64,000 bases of DNA from assembly GCF_009363155.1 (NCBI RefSeq), contig NZ_CP045302.1:4487001-4551000 (forward strand), in the 5' to 3' direction. The stretch is from Azotobacter salinestris (GTDB lineage: Bacteria; Pseudomonadota; Gammaproteobacteria; Pseudomonadales; Pseudomonadaceae). A model generated the notes under the pieces. The model searched no databases. It saw only the letters and a list, made by a program, of their open reading frames with translations, and was not told the origin of the DNA. Positions within the stretch are counted from its first letter, which is position 1. Every line of letters begins with the position of its first letter. The position numbers and the translations under genes are program-made. Below, in pieces: positions 1 through 7,402 of the stretch.

Positions 1-598
1 CCATGCGGATGTTGTTTTCCCAGCGGTACAGCGAGTAGGCCAGGAGTTGCGGCCAGACTCCCGGCAGGGTTCCGTAGCAGAACGCCGCGATGCGCCCGCC
101 GCCGGCCAGGCGCACGGCTTCGGCCGGCTCGCCCGGGGTGTTTTCCAGGGCCTCGGCGAACAGCCGGCCGAGCACCCCGGCGGTGTGCAGGGCCAGCGCC
201 AGGGTGCCGGCATTCGGCCCGAGGCCGGCAGCCAGCACCATCAGCGCAGCCCACACCAGCTCCGGAATCGCCCGCAGTGCATTGAGCAGCAGGCGCGCGG
301 CGCTGGTCGCCAGCAGCCCGCAGCGTCCGCTGGCCGGGAGCGCCAGCAGCAGGCCGAGGCCGGCGGCGAGCAGGGTGCCGATGGCCGACATGGCCAGGGT
401 CTCGAGGGCACCCTGACCAATGGCCAGCAGGTGTGCCGGGGAGAAGTCGGGGCGCAGGAAGCCGCCGGCGTAGTCGCCCATCTGCCGCAGGCTGTCCGCG
501 CCGAACAGCGTCCCCAGGTCGATCTCCAGCCAGGCGAAGGAGGCCGCGACGGCCGCCAGCAGGCCCAGCAGCAGGAGGACGTTGCCCGTACGCCTCAT
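1..598 (-). CDS. phnE: PhnE-type ABC transporter permease, second copy (partial, runs off window start)
   Basis: Inner-membrane permease of an oxyanion or phosphonate importer. Reading the minus strand from the ATG at 598 gives 199 codons with no stop before the window edge, so the C-terminus is missing. The N-terminus is a hydrophobic helix. Later stretches (ALRAIPELVWAALMV and AYSLYRWENN) match PhnE-family permeases and parallel the neighbouring permease. Its ATG overlaps the stop of the upstream permease gene (ATGA), so the two are translationally coupled in one operon with the ATPase and binding protein. Two separate PhnE-type permeases suggest a heteromeric channel. The substrate cannot be read from the sequence. 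Confidence 0.85.
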   Translation of the reverse strand, partial: MRRTGNVLLLLGLLAAVAASFAWLEIDLGTLFGADSLRQMGDYAGGFLRPDFSPAHLLAIGQGALETLAMSAIGTLLAAGLGLLLALPASGRCGLLATSAARLLLNALRAIPELVWAALMVLAAGLGPNAGTLALALHTAGVLGRLFAEALENTPGEPAEAVRLAGGGRIAAFCYGTLPGVWPQLLAYSLYRWENNIRM

Positions 599-1425
599 GT
601 CAGCCTCCCGCGCAGCAGGCGACTCAGCTGGTCGGCCAGCAGCACCAGCAGGAGGAAGGTCAGCAGCATGCTGGCCACCTCGCCGCCGGCGAACATGCGC
701 ATCGACAGGTCGATCTGCTGGCCGAGCCCGCCGGCGCCGACGAAGCCCATCACCACCGAGGCGCGGATCGCGCATTCCCAGCGGTAGACGGTGTAGGAGA
801 GCATCTCCGCCGCGGCGTTGGGCAGGATGCCATAGAGGAAGGCGACCAGCCGCGGACTGCCGCTGCCGAGCAGGGCGCGCACCGGGCGCGGGTCGACCGA
901 CTCGAAGATCTCGGCGTAGACCTTGCCGAGCATGCCGGCATAGGTGATGGCGATGGCCAGCACCCCGGCGCTCGGGCCGAGCCCCACGGCGCGCACGAAG
1001 AGCAGCGCCCAGACGATCTCCGGCACGCTGCGCAGGACGATCAGCAGGCCGCGCACCGGCCAGCGCAGCAGGGCACCCCACCAGGCCGGCCGGCCACTGC
1101 GATGCACCGCCGAAAGCGACAGGGCGCGGCTGGCGAGCAGCGCGGCGGGCAGGGCGACGAGCAGCGCCAGGCTCATGCCGGCGGTGGCGATGGCCAGGGT
1201 TTCCAGGGTTGCCCGGCCGAGCAGTTCGAGAAACTCGTGGCCGTGTTCCGGCGGCCAGAAGGCGGCGACGAAAGTACCCATGGTGGCCACGTTGTCGCCG
1301 TGCAGCAGCACGCCCAGGTCCAGCTCGCTGAGCGACAGCCCCGGCCACAACAGGGCCAGCGCGAGCAGACCGAGCAACAGGCGCGGCAGGGCGGCGGGAT
1401 CGCGGGAGGCAGCGCGGGTCAGCAT
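595..1425 (-). CDS. phnE: PhnE-type ABC transporter permease, first copy
   Basis: 276-residue integral membrane permease (BPD_transp_1 superfamily, PhnE subfamily). An N-terminal hydrophobic helix ([14 protein letters not shown]) is followed by the conserved core with [17 protein letters not shown] and a C-terminal [22 protein letters not shown] segment typical of PhnE. The start is set at the ATG at 1425, giving a 7-nt overlap with the end of the ATPase gene; a longer upstream reading has no permease character. It overlaps the next permease by 4 nt. Expected to pair with the second permease and the PhnC-type ATPase to import phosphonate, phosphite or a related oxyanion. Confidence 0.88.
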   Translation of the reverse strand: MLTRAASRDPAALPRLLLGLLALALLWPGLSLSELDLGVLLHGDNVATMGTFVAAFWPPEHGHEFLELLGRATLETLAIATAGMSLALLVALPAALLASRALSLSAVHRSGRPAWWGALLRWPVRGLLIVLRSVPEIVWALLFVRAVGLGPSAGVLAIAITYAGMLGKVYAEIFESVDPRPVRALLGSGSPRLVAFLYGILPNAAAEMLSYTVYRWECAIRASVVMGFVGAGGLGQQIDLSMRMFAGGEVASMLLTFLLLVLLADQLSRLLRGRLT

Positions 1426-2219
1426 CGGGGTATGTGCAGTACGTGGGGCAGAGCCGGCGGTGCAGCCGGCGGCTGCAGCTGTTCGTTGGCGTAGAGCGCG
1501 TCCAGCTCGGCCCGGCCGAGGGCGGCGGCCGGGCGGTCGAAGACCAGGCGCCCGGCGCGCACGCCGAGGATGCGCGGGAAATGCGCCAGCGCCAGATCCA
1601 CGGCATGCAGGCTGGCGAGCAGGGTGATGCCGCGGCGGGCGGCCTCCTCGCTCAACACGCCGAGGGTGTGTCCGGCGAGCACCGGGTCCATGGCCGAAAC
1701 CGGCTCGTCGGCGAGGATCAGCTCCGGCTCCTGATAGAGCACGCGGGCGATGCCGACCCGCTGCAGCTGGCCGCCGGAAAGCTGGTCGCAGTGCTCGAAC
1801 AGCTTCTCGGCCAGGTCCAGACGCGCCAGGGCTGCAGCGGCGCCGGCGGTATCCAGCGGATGCAGCAGGTTGAGCAGGCTCCTGCCCAGGGACCACTGGC
1901 CGAGCTTGCCGGCCAGCACCGCGGTGACCACCCGCTGGCGCGGAGGCAGGGGCGGCGCCTGATGGATCAGGCCGATGCGCGCGCGCAGCCGTTGCCGGGC
2001 TGCGGCGGACAGGCGCCAGGGATCGGCACCGAGTATCTCGAGACGGCCGGCGGTGGGTTTCTGGGCAGTGGCGAGCAGGCGCAGCAGGCTGGTCTTGCCG
2101 GCACCGGACGGCCCGATGATCGCCACCCGCTCGCCGGGGGCGACTTTCAGCTCGACATCGCTCAGTGCAACCTGGCCGTTGGCGTGGGTCAGCCCCACGC
2201 CGGACAGGTTCAGGGTCAC
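1419..2219 (-). CDS. phnC: PhnC-type ABC transporter ATP-binding protein
   Basis: 266-residue cytoplasmic ATPase that energises the two PhnE-type permeases. Walker A is GPSGAGKTS near residues 36-44, the signature is LSGGQLQRV, and Walker B is ILADEP followed by VSAMDP; an H-loop His lies in ASLHAVDLA. Length and motif spacing fit PhnC. Its ATG overlaps the phnD stop by 4 nt (ATGA), and its 3' end overlaps phnE by 7 nt, so the importer is a tightly coupled four-gene operon (phnD-phnC-phnE-phnE). The extra proline-rich tail ([11 protein letters not shown]) is not conserved in the family as I know it. Confidence 0.9.
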   Translation of the reverse strand: MTLNLSGVGLTHANGQVALSDVELKVAPGERVAIIGPSGAGKTSLLRLLATAQKPTAGRLEILGADPWRLSAAARQRLRARIGLIHQAPPLPPRQRVVTAVLAGKLGQWSLGRSLLNLLHPLDTAGAAAALARLDLAEKLFEHCDQLSGGQLQRVGIARVLYQEPELILADEPVSAMDPVLAGHTLGVLSEEAARRGITLLASLHAVDLALAHFPRILGVRAGRLVFDRPAAALGRAELDALYANEQLQPPAAPPALPHVLHIPRC

Positions 2220-3067
2220 TTCAGCAGGCCGGCGGCGCGTGCCGCTTCCTCGATGCCCTGGTAGTTCTCCGGCTTGGTCTCGATGAAGCGGCTGGCCGCC
2301 TGCAGGTCGAGGATCTCCTTGTGCTCCGGCTTGGCCGGGTCGAGGGCGAGGAAGGCCTTCTTGATCTTCGCGGTCAGCTCGGGATCAAGGCTGCCGCGCA
2401 CCGTCCAGTTGTAGTCGTAGTAGGTCGGGGTGGTGGCGAACACCTTGACCTTGTCGGTATCGACCTTGCCGGCAGCGACCAGCTTGTCCCAGACCGAGGC
2501 GTTGAGCACACCGGCGTCGACCTTGCCGGACTGTACCCAGGCGACGGTGGCGTCATGGGCGCCGGAGTAGGCCACGCGGCTGAAGAACGCTTCCGGCTTG
2601 ATGCCGTCCTTGAGCATGAAATAGCGCGGCATCAGGCTGCCGGAAGTGGAGGACACCGAGCCGAAGGCGAAGGTCTTGCCCTTGAGGTCCTGCAGGGACT
2701 TCACGTTGGCGTCGGCGCTGATGAACTTGCTGGTGAACTTCTCGTCCTGCTCGCGCTGCACCAGCGGAATGGCGTTGCCGGTCTTCAGGCGGGTCTGCAC
2801 GAAGGTGAAGCCGCCCAGCCAGGCCAGGTCCACGCGATCGGCGGCCAGCGCCTCGACCACGGCGGCATAGTCGGCCACCGGCACGAACTTCACCGGCATG
2901 CCCAGCTCCTTCTCCAGATAGGCGCCGAGCGGCTTGAACTTGCGCAGCAGCTCGGTGGGCGCCTCATCGGGAATCGCCGAGACGTTGAGCACGTCGGCAG
3001 CCTGGGAAAGAACGCTGGACAGGGACAGGGCAAAGCCGGCGGCGAGCGCCAGGGTACGCTTGAGCAT
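2216..3067 (-). CDS. phnD: PhnD-family periplasmic binding protein (phosphonate/phosphite or putative selenate type)
   Basis: 283-residue periplasmic solute-binding protein. It has a Sec signal peptide ([12 protein letters not shown]...LSQAA, cleavage near residue 23) followed by a PhnD-like bilobal domain. [14 protein letters not shown] is the characteristic Ser/Thr-rich anion-binding segment, and the [17 protein letters not shown] opening and [11 protein letters not shown] segment are seen in the subgroup annotated as putative selenate binding proteins. First gene of the operon, overlapping phnC by 4 nt. Family membership is clear; the choice between phosphonate, phosphite and selenate rests on remembered subgroup resemblance and is uncertain. 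Confidence 0.85.
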   Translation of the reverse strand: MLKRTLALAAGFALSLSSVLSQAADVLNVSAIPDEAPTELLRKFKPLGAYLEKELGMPVKFVPVADYAAVVEALAADRVDLAWLGGFTFVQTRLKTGNAIPLVQREQDEKFTSKFISADANVKSLQDLKGKTFAFGSVSSTSGSLMPRYFMLKDGIKPEAFFSRVAYSGAHDATVAWVQSGKVDAGVLNASVWDKLVAAGKVDTDKVKVFATTPTYYDYNWTVRGSLDPELTAKIKKAFLALDPAKPEHKEILDLQAASRFIETKPENYQGIEEAARAAGLLK

Positions 3068-3216
3068 GGGGTTCTCCGGTTCAATAGCGGAAAAAAGGCG
3101 GGCGGATTATAGAGGAAGCACATGGCTGATTGGCGAGTGCCATGCCACGGCTCTGGAGGATCTCTGGAGGCATGTTGAGCGGTAGGTGACCGCAATGGCT
3201 ATGGCGCCGTCCTTGC

Positions 3217-3313
3217 GGTGGGTAACGCTGCGCGGTTACCCACCCTACGGAATCCGAGTCAGCGTGTACGGTGGATGGCCACCCCGTGGAAAACTCGCGC
3301 AGCGATTTTCCAC
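3217..3313. repeat. Two extragenic palindromes between phnD and dgkA
   Basis: The 298-nt gap upstream of phnD holds two perfect inverted repeats. GGTGGGTAAC (3217-3226) pairs with GTTACCCACC (3235-3244) across an 8-nt loop, and GTGGAAAA (3286-3293) pairs with TTTTCCAC (3306-3313). The first resembles the GGGTAAC...GTTACCC intergenic palindromes common in Pseudomonas-type genomes. No gene is apparent here. They may be REP-like elements or mRNA 3'-end structures. Confidence 0.6.
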
Positions 3314-3365
3314 CAGAAGATATCCAGGCGTCTCGCCGGGCCTTATGGAGCTGCTCTCCGAGCGG

Positions 3366-3752
3366 CTATGACAGCAGGATGGTCGCCCAGACCGCGGCGA
3401 TCAGCACCAGCGCCAGCAACTGGGCCGCACTGCCCATGTCCTTGGCCCGCTTGGAGAGGGGGTGCAGTTCCAGCGAGATGCGGTCGACGGTGGCTTCGAT
3501 GGCCGAGTTGAGCAGCTCGACGATCGGCGCCAGCAGCACCACGGCGATCAGCAGGGCGCGCTCGACCCGGCTCACGTCGAGCAGGCAGGCGACGGGAATC
3601 AGCAGCAGGTTCAGCATCACCAGCTGGCGGAAGGCAGCCTCGCCGACGAAGGCGGCCTTGAGGCCGGCGAGCGAATAGCTGGTGGCGTTGAGAATCCGGC
3701 GGAATCCTCGTTGGCCCTTCAGGGCCCGGCTGTCAAGCAGATTGGATGGCAT
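3366..3752 (-). CDS. dgkA: Diacylglycerol kinase
   Basis: 128-residue inner-membrane lipid kinase that recycles diacylglycerol to phosphatidate. The length matches DgkA (about 120 residues) when translation starts at the ATG at 3752 (MPSNLLDS); the 61 extra upstream codons lack DgkA character. Three hydrophobic segments are visible (LVMLNLLLIPVACLL, ALLIAVVLLAPIVELLNS and a C-terminal LLALVLIAAVWATILL), with the family signature ELLNSAIEATVDR and the N-terminal RILNATSYSLAGL. Only a weak ribosome-binding site precedes the start. Transcribed alone, divergent from the hyi-like gene. Confidence 0.9.
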   Translation of the reverse strand: MPSNLLDSRALKGQRGFRRILNATSYSLAGLKAAFVGEAAFRQLVMLNLLLIPVACLLDVSRVERALLIAVVLLAPIVELLNSAIEATVDRISLELHPLSKRAKDMGSAAQLLALVLIAAVWATILLS

Positions 3753-3876
3753 CAGAAGCGTCTCGGTGGCGAATGAGGGGACCACGGGGCGGTTGTTGGA
3801 TCGTCCGATGGTAAACAGCATAGAGTGAAAAAAACGTAAGCCACCATGATTGGGGCTCGACCAGAGGAGCAGAAGC

Positions 3877-4665
3877 ATGCAGATCGCCGCCAACCTTTCC
3901 CTGCTGTTCAGCGAAAAACCGCTGATCGAGCGCATCGTGGCCGCTGCCGCGGCGGGCTTCGACGGCGTGGAAATCCAGTTTCCCTACGAGATCCCGGCCA
4001 TCCGCCTGAAGGAAGAATTGGAGCGCGCCGGGCTGCCATTGGTACTGATCAACCTGCCGGCCGCCGATCTTCTGCAGGGCGGCCCCGGCCTGGCCGCGGT
4101 GCCGCAGCGCCAGGCGGAGTTCGACGCCGCGCTGGAGCTGGCGCTGAGCTATGCCGCGATGGTCCGGCCGGACTGCGTCAACGTCCTGCCGGGCTGCCTG
4201 GCCGGGGGTGTGGCCCCGGAGCAGGCCCTGGCGACTCTCGAGTCGAATCTGGCCAGGGCCGCCGAGGCCTTCTCGGTGCTGGGAATCACCGTGGTCTGCG
4301 AGGCGATCAACCCGCTGGACATGCCGGGCTTTTTGATCAACACCGCCGACCAACTGGATACCCTGCTGCGTCGCGTGGATCACCCCAATTGCCTGGCCCA
4401 GCTGGATCTCTATCACATGGCCCGCCAGGGACTGGATATCCCGGCCTGCATCGCCCGCCTGGCCGGGCGCATCGGCCATGTGCAGTTCGCCGATTGTCCG
4501 GGGCGGGGCGAGCCGGGCAGTGGCCAGGTGGATTTCACCGCGTCGCTGGCTGCCCTGCGGGAAAGCGGCTATCGAGGCTGGCTCGGTGCCGAGTACCGTC
4601 CGGCCGGTGCAACCCGCGACAGCCTCGCCTGGCTGGCGCGCTGGCGGGCCGGGGATTATCGCTGA
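3877..4665 (+). CDS. hyi: Hydroxypyruvate isomerase-like TIM-barrel protein
   Basis: 262-residue cytosolic xylose-isomerase-like TIM barrel of the hydroxypyruvate isomerase (Hyi)/2-oxo-tetronate isomerase (OtnI) family, interconverting 2-hydroxy-3-oxo acids in glyoxylate or tetronate metabolism. Family motifs include an opening ANLSLLF, GFDGVEIQFPY, a catalytic Glu in VVCEAINPLDMPGF, AQLDLYHMA, and GHVQFADCPGRGEPGSG, with the late Glu in WLGAEYRP. The ATG at 3877 is preceded by AGAGGAG; a start nine codons earlier is possible but has no such site. No gcl, glxR or kinase partner lies nearby, so the pathway is open. Confidence 0.85.
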   Translation: MQIAANLSLLFSEKPLIERIVAAAAAGFDGVEIQFPYEIPAIRLKEELERAGLPLVLINLPAADLLQGGPGLAAVPQRQAEFDAALELALSYAAMVRPDCVNVLPGCLAGGVAPEQALATLESNLARAAEAFSVLGITVVCEAINPLDMPGFLINTADQLDTLLRRVDHPNCLAQLDLYHMARQGLDIPACIARLAGRIGHVQFADCPGRGEPGSGQVDFTASLAALRESGYRGWLGAEYRPAGATRDSLAWLARWRAGDYR

Positions 4666-4738
4666 CGCTTCTCTCCCGCGTGTGGGCTACGGTGTGCACT
4701 GAATCGCCCCGGGATCTCTGGAGGCTCTTTGGTGTGAA

Positions 4739-5636
<898 letters not shown>

Positions 5637-5640
<4 letters not shown>

Positions 5641-5965
5641 GGCTTGAAGCGGCGGTCGAACTCCGCCTGGGCAAAAAAATACGCCGACGCCTTGTGCAAG
5701 ATCTCGTTGGCCTGGCGCAGCTCACGCACCTCACGTTCCGGTGCCTTGATCCGCTCGCGTTCGCTGATGGTCTGGCCTTCGCGCTTTGCCATTGCCGCGC
5801 TCAGCCTGAGCGCACCCAGCGGCGCAGCGTTTCGGCCGTACAACCAATCTTGGCTGCAATTGAGCAGATCGCCGCCCACTCCAAGTCATGTCCGTCTTGA
5901 TGCTCCAGCACCAAACGAACCGCTCGCTCGCGGACTTCCGGGGAATACTTCGTTGCTGTCTTCAT
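5637..5965 (-). pseudogene. IS3-family transposase orfA, frameshifted
   Basis: HTH_Tnp_1/IS3 orfA remnant. Translation from the ATG at 5965 reads MKTATKYSPEVRERAVRLV and continues to [13 protein letters not shown], then meets a TGA. An extra T in GTGCGCTCAGGC and an extra A in GGCAAAGCG each shift the frame. After both shifts the normal sequence resumes as [29 protein letters not shown]-type residues up to the junction with orfB. An extra TTT in a T7 run (AYFFAQ) is in frame. So at least two indels break orfA in addition to the one in orfB. Confidence 0.82.
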
Positions 5966-6145
5966 GGCTCCATCCTCTCAAGAGTTGGAGCCTCCGGGAA
6001 AGCCGGGACGGTTCAGAGGGGCTTGGAAAGAAAACGAGCACGATACAGCCTAACGAAGATACATCACTTTGGTGTACCTAAACGCTGTCACACTCTGGGC
6101 TTCTGGCAGAAAATTCTTTAGAAAATCAACGAATTAGAGATTGGA

Positions 6146-6255
6146 GATGGCCCCACCAGCCACACCCCGGCACACAAGGTCACCGCTACGGCTGCTCCCT
6201 TCCGGGCCTGACCGGGTTCACGGCTGCTCGTTGCGGGGGGACCGGCAGGACCACC
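6146..6255 (-). ncRNA. ffs: 4.5S / SRP RNA
   Basis: RNA component of the signal recognition particle, which binds Ffh and targets membrane proteins cotranslationally. The minus strand contains the diagnostic domain IV hairpin GGTCAGGCCCGGAAGGGAGC followed by AGCC, close to the E. coli sequence with its GGAA tetraloop and asymmetric loop. The 5' end GGTGGTCC pairs with the 3' end GGGGCCATC to close the rod. The roughly 110-nt span is set by that pairing. Proximity to dnaX matches Pseudomonas gene order. Confidence 0.93.
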
Positions 6256-6288
6256 ATAACGAAACCCACCAGCTCGGTGGGTCGGATA

Positions 6289-6316
6289 ATTCTACTGGCT
6301 TACTCGCAATTTACAA
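6289..6316 (-). promoter_or_regulatory. Sigma-70-type promoter for ffs
   Basis: On the minus strand, a -35 TTGTAA (6316-6311) is followed by a 16-nt spacer and a -10 TAGAAT (6294-6289). This predicts a start near 6282, about 27 nt before the mature 4.5S 5' end. The leader contains a CCCACC-GAGCT-GGTGGG hairpin (about 6266-6282), consistent with a precursor trimmed by RNase P, as known for E. coli 4.5S RNA. Confidence 0.55.
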
Positions 6317-6402
6317 CTGTCACGTGCAAAGAAAACGTTTGGAGACAGTCAATTGCTGATATAAGCCTGCGCAAAAGCCTCTGGCTGGCCATCTGGCATC
6401 AG

Positions 6403-6429
6403 TGAACCGCCCCGGGTTTTCCGGAGACA
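6403..6429 (+). repeat. Orphan IS3-type terminal repeat
   Basis: TGAACCGCCCCGGGTTTTCC, continuing GGAGACA, closely resembles both ends of the IS3 element at 4700-6015 but has no transposase beside it. It is probably the footprint of a former or partially deleted copy. Confidence 0.5.
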
Positions 6430-6523
6430 GCAGGGGGCAGCGGTTGGTGAGTTTGGCGGCTGCCAATTTACCTGCTTCCCTGACTGTCAATCCTCGCTTC
6501 CCCAGGACTCTGCGAAGAACCAT

Positions 6524-6546
6524 AAAAAAGCCCTCCGAAGAGGGCT
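6524..6546 (-). terminator. Rho-independent terminator of the small-protein unit
   Basis: On the minus strand GCCCTC-TTCG-GAGGGC is followed by TTTTTT (6529-6524). It is a compact GC stem with a stable TTCG loop and a U-tract. It lies 36 nt past the stop of the 64-codon ORF, so it is the natural end of the transcript starting near 6970. Confidence 0.8.
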
Positions 6547-6581
6547 GGAGCAGATCGAGCAAAGAACAAAGCACGCACCTA

Positions 6582-6776
6582 CTAGAAAACCAGACCCTGC
6601 CCATCGAGTTGAAGTTCATATCGGGAAACAGGGAATTCTGCTAACAAGTTGCCGTTTTCAGGCGGAAAAGGAGGCTGCCGGGGAGGTGGGCTGGCATTGA
6701 TACAGCCAGATGATGTCGGGTCGGTGAAGCTTCCATCCTTTCCGCGAAATATAAAGAGCTGGGTGGCTGCCTTCAT
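6582..6776 (-). CDS. Hypothetical 64-residue protein, second ORF of a sigma-54-type unit
   Basis: Not recognised. Starts at the ATG at 6776, with GCGGAGC about 11 nt upstream. It opens MKAATQLFIFRGKDGSFTDP, then has a Pro-rich middle (PPPRQPPFPPENG) and ends with LDGQGLVF. No membrane segment or signal peptide is visible. It is supported mainly by position: 78 nt after the 28-residue membrane peptide on the same strand and 36 nt before a strong terminator. Composition does not clearly prove coding, and it could be an untranslated or degenerate 3' region. Confidence 0.35.
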   Translation of the reverse strand: MKAATQLFIFRGKDGSFTDPTSSGCINASPPPRQPPFPPENGNLLAEFPVSRYELQLDGQGLVF

Positions 6777-6792
6777 GATCGAAAGCTCCGCT

Positions 6793-6832
6793 CTGGCAGC
6801 GAGTCGGGGTGCAGACCCGGGACAGCTACCAG
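6793..6832 (-). other. Predicted RNA hairpin between the two small ORFs
   Basis: On the minus strand CTGGTAGC (6832-6825) pairs with GCTGCCAG (6800-6793), and an inner CGGGT-CTGC-ACCCCG stem forms with one bulge. There is no U-tract, so it is more likely a processing, stability or sRNA element than a terminator. Confidence 0.4.
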
Positions 6833-6854
6833 GAGCGCATTGGCCGATTCCGAG

Positions 6855-6941
6855 CTAGCGGCCCTTGTATGTGCCCTGCCAGATCACGCCGACAATGGAC
6901 ACCAGAAAAACGATTGACCAGAAAGCCCATTGAATACCCAT
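6855..6941 (-). CDS. 28-residue single-pass membrane peptide
   Basis: A short ORF with an excellent ribosome-binding site: GGAGGTAAATGCC precedes the ATG at 6941. The product begins MGIQWAFW, has one hydrophobic helix (FWSIVFLVSIVGVIW, residues 7-21), and ends in a basic QGTYKGR tail, giving an inner-membrane peptide with the C-terminus probably cytoplasmic. A sigma-54-type promoter lies 40-55 nt upstream and a terminator follows a second ORF. It resembles small accessory subunits in size but matches none I recognise (compare CydX in this window, which begins MWYFSW). Function unknown. Confidence 0.6.
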   Translation of the reverse strand: MGIQWAFWSIVFLVSIVGVIWQGTYKGR

Positions 6942-6979
6942 GGCATTTACCTCCAGAGGCAGCGGCGTTTACCTGTTTG

Positions 6980-6997
6980 AAGCAATAATCCTTCCAA
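6980..6997 (-). promoter_or_regulatory. Sigma-54 (RpoN) -24/-12 promoter
   Basis: The minus strand reads TTGGAAGGATTATTGCTT. The GG and GC elements have the 12-nt spacing required of -24/-12 promoters (consensus TTGGCACG-N4-TTGCW; here TTGGAAGG-ATTA-TTGCT). The predicted start is near 6970, leaving a 29-nt leader that contains the GGAGG of the 28-residue ORF. Confidence 0.65.
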
Positions 6998-7081
6998 CTG
7001 CCTGCCTTCCCGCACCGATCGCTCTATGACGCTACCTGGGCTGCGGCTTTGCACTTGGGGTGAGGTGGCCTCGGGCAGGGG

Positions 7082-7099
7082 TGTTTCATATTTGAAACA
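7082..7099. promoter_or_regulatory. Palindromic activator-type site 1 upstream of the sigma-54 promoter
   Basis: TGTTTCATATTTGAAACA contains perfect 7-nt arms (TGTTTCA/TGAAACA) with a 4-nt centre. It lies about 120 nt upstream of the predicted sigma-54 start, a normal position for an enhancer-binding-protein site. I cannot name the cognate regulator. Confidence 0.55.
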
Positions 7100-7123
7100 G
7101 TCGAGTGTCTCGGTGGACATGGG

Positions 7124-7141
7124 TGCTCCACATATGAGACA
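7124..7141 (-). promoter_or_regulatory. Activator-type site 2 upstream of the sigma-54 promoter
   Basis: The minus strand reads TGTCTCATATGTGGAGCA and matches site 1 at 14 of 18 positions. The centres are 42 nt apart, four helical turns, so both sites would face the same side of the DNA, as expected for cooperative enhancer-binding proteins. The rest of 6998-7402 holds no convincing gene. Confidence 0.5.
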
Positions 7142-7402
7142 TGTGGGTAGACAGATGGCTGCTCGGCACTTGCCGATGCACCTCTTCCGGGCTCGGGCGA
7201 TGCTCGAGATTGCGCCTGATCGCGCCGCGATAAAGCCTCGGGTCGGTTTGCGTCCTTTCACAAGTCCAAGCATTTCAGGCAAGGCCGAGATGCGCCTTGG
7301 GCTTGCCCCGAGTCCTGGCTGGTGTGCCTGCAGGGCGGATGCAATTTGCATTCTGCTCCGCTAGCATTGCCGCTCTCCGCTTGTTCAGCTGCGATGGTAT
7401 CG

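Noticed and set aside
2165-3112. 315-codon plus-strand ORF opposite phnD
   Set aside because: phnD on the other strand has a signal peptide and clear family motifs; this is a GC-driven shadow.
7331-7350. Possible sigma-54 promoter before dnaX (TGGCTGGTGTGCCTGCA)
   Set aside because: The spacing is 13 nt instead of 12, and dnaX is not expected to be RpoN-dependent.
6947-7351. 134-codon minus-strand ORF upstream of the 28-residue peptide
   Set aside because: It spans the sigma-54 promoter and both palindromic sites, has no ribosome-binding site and no recognisable features.
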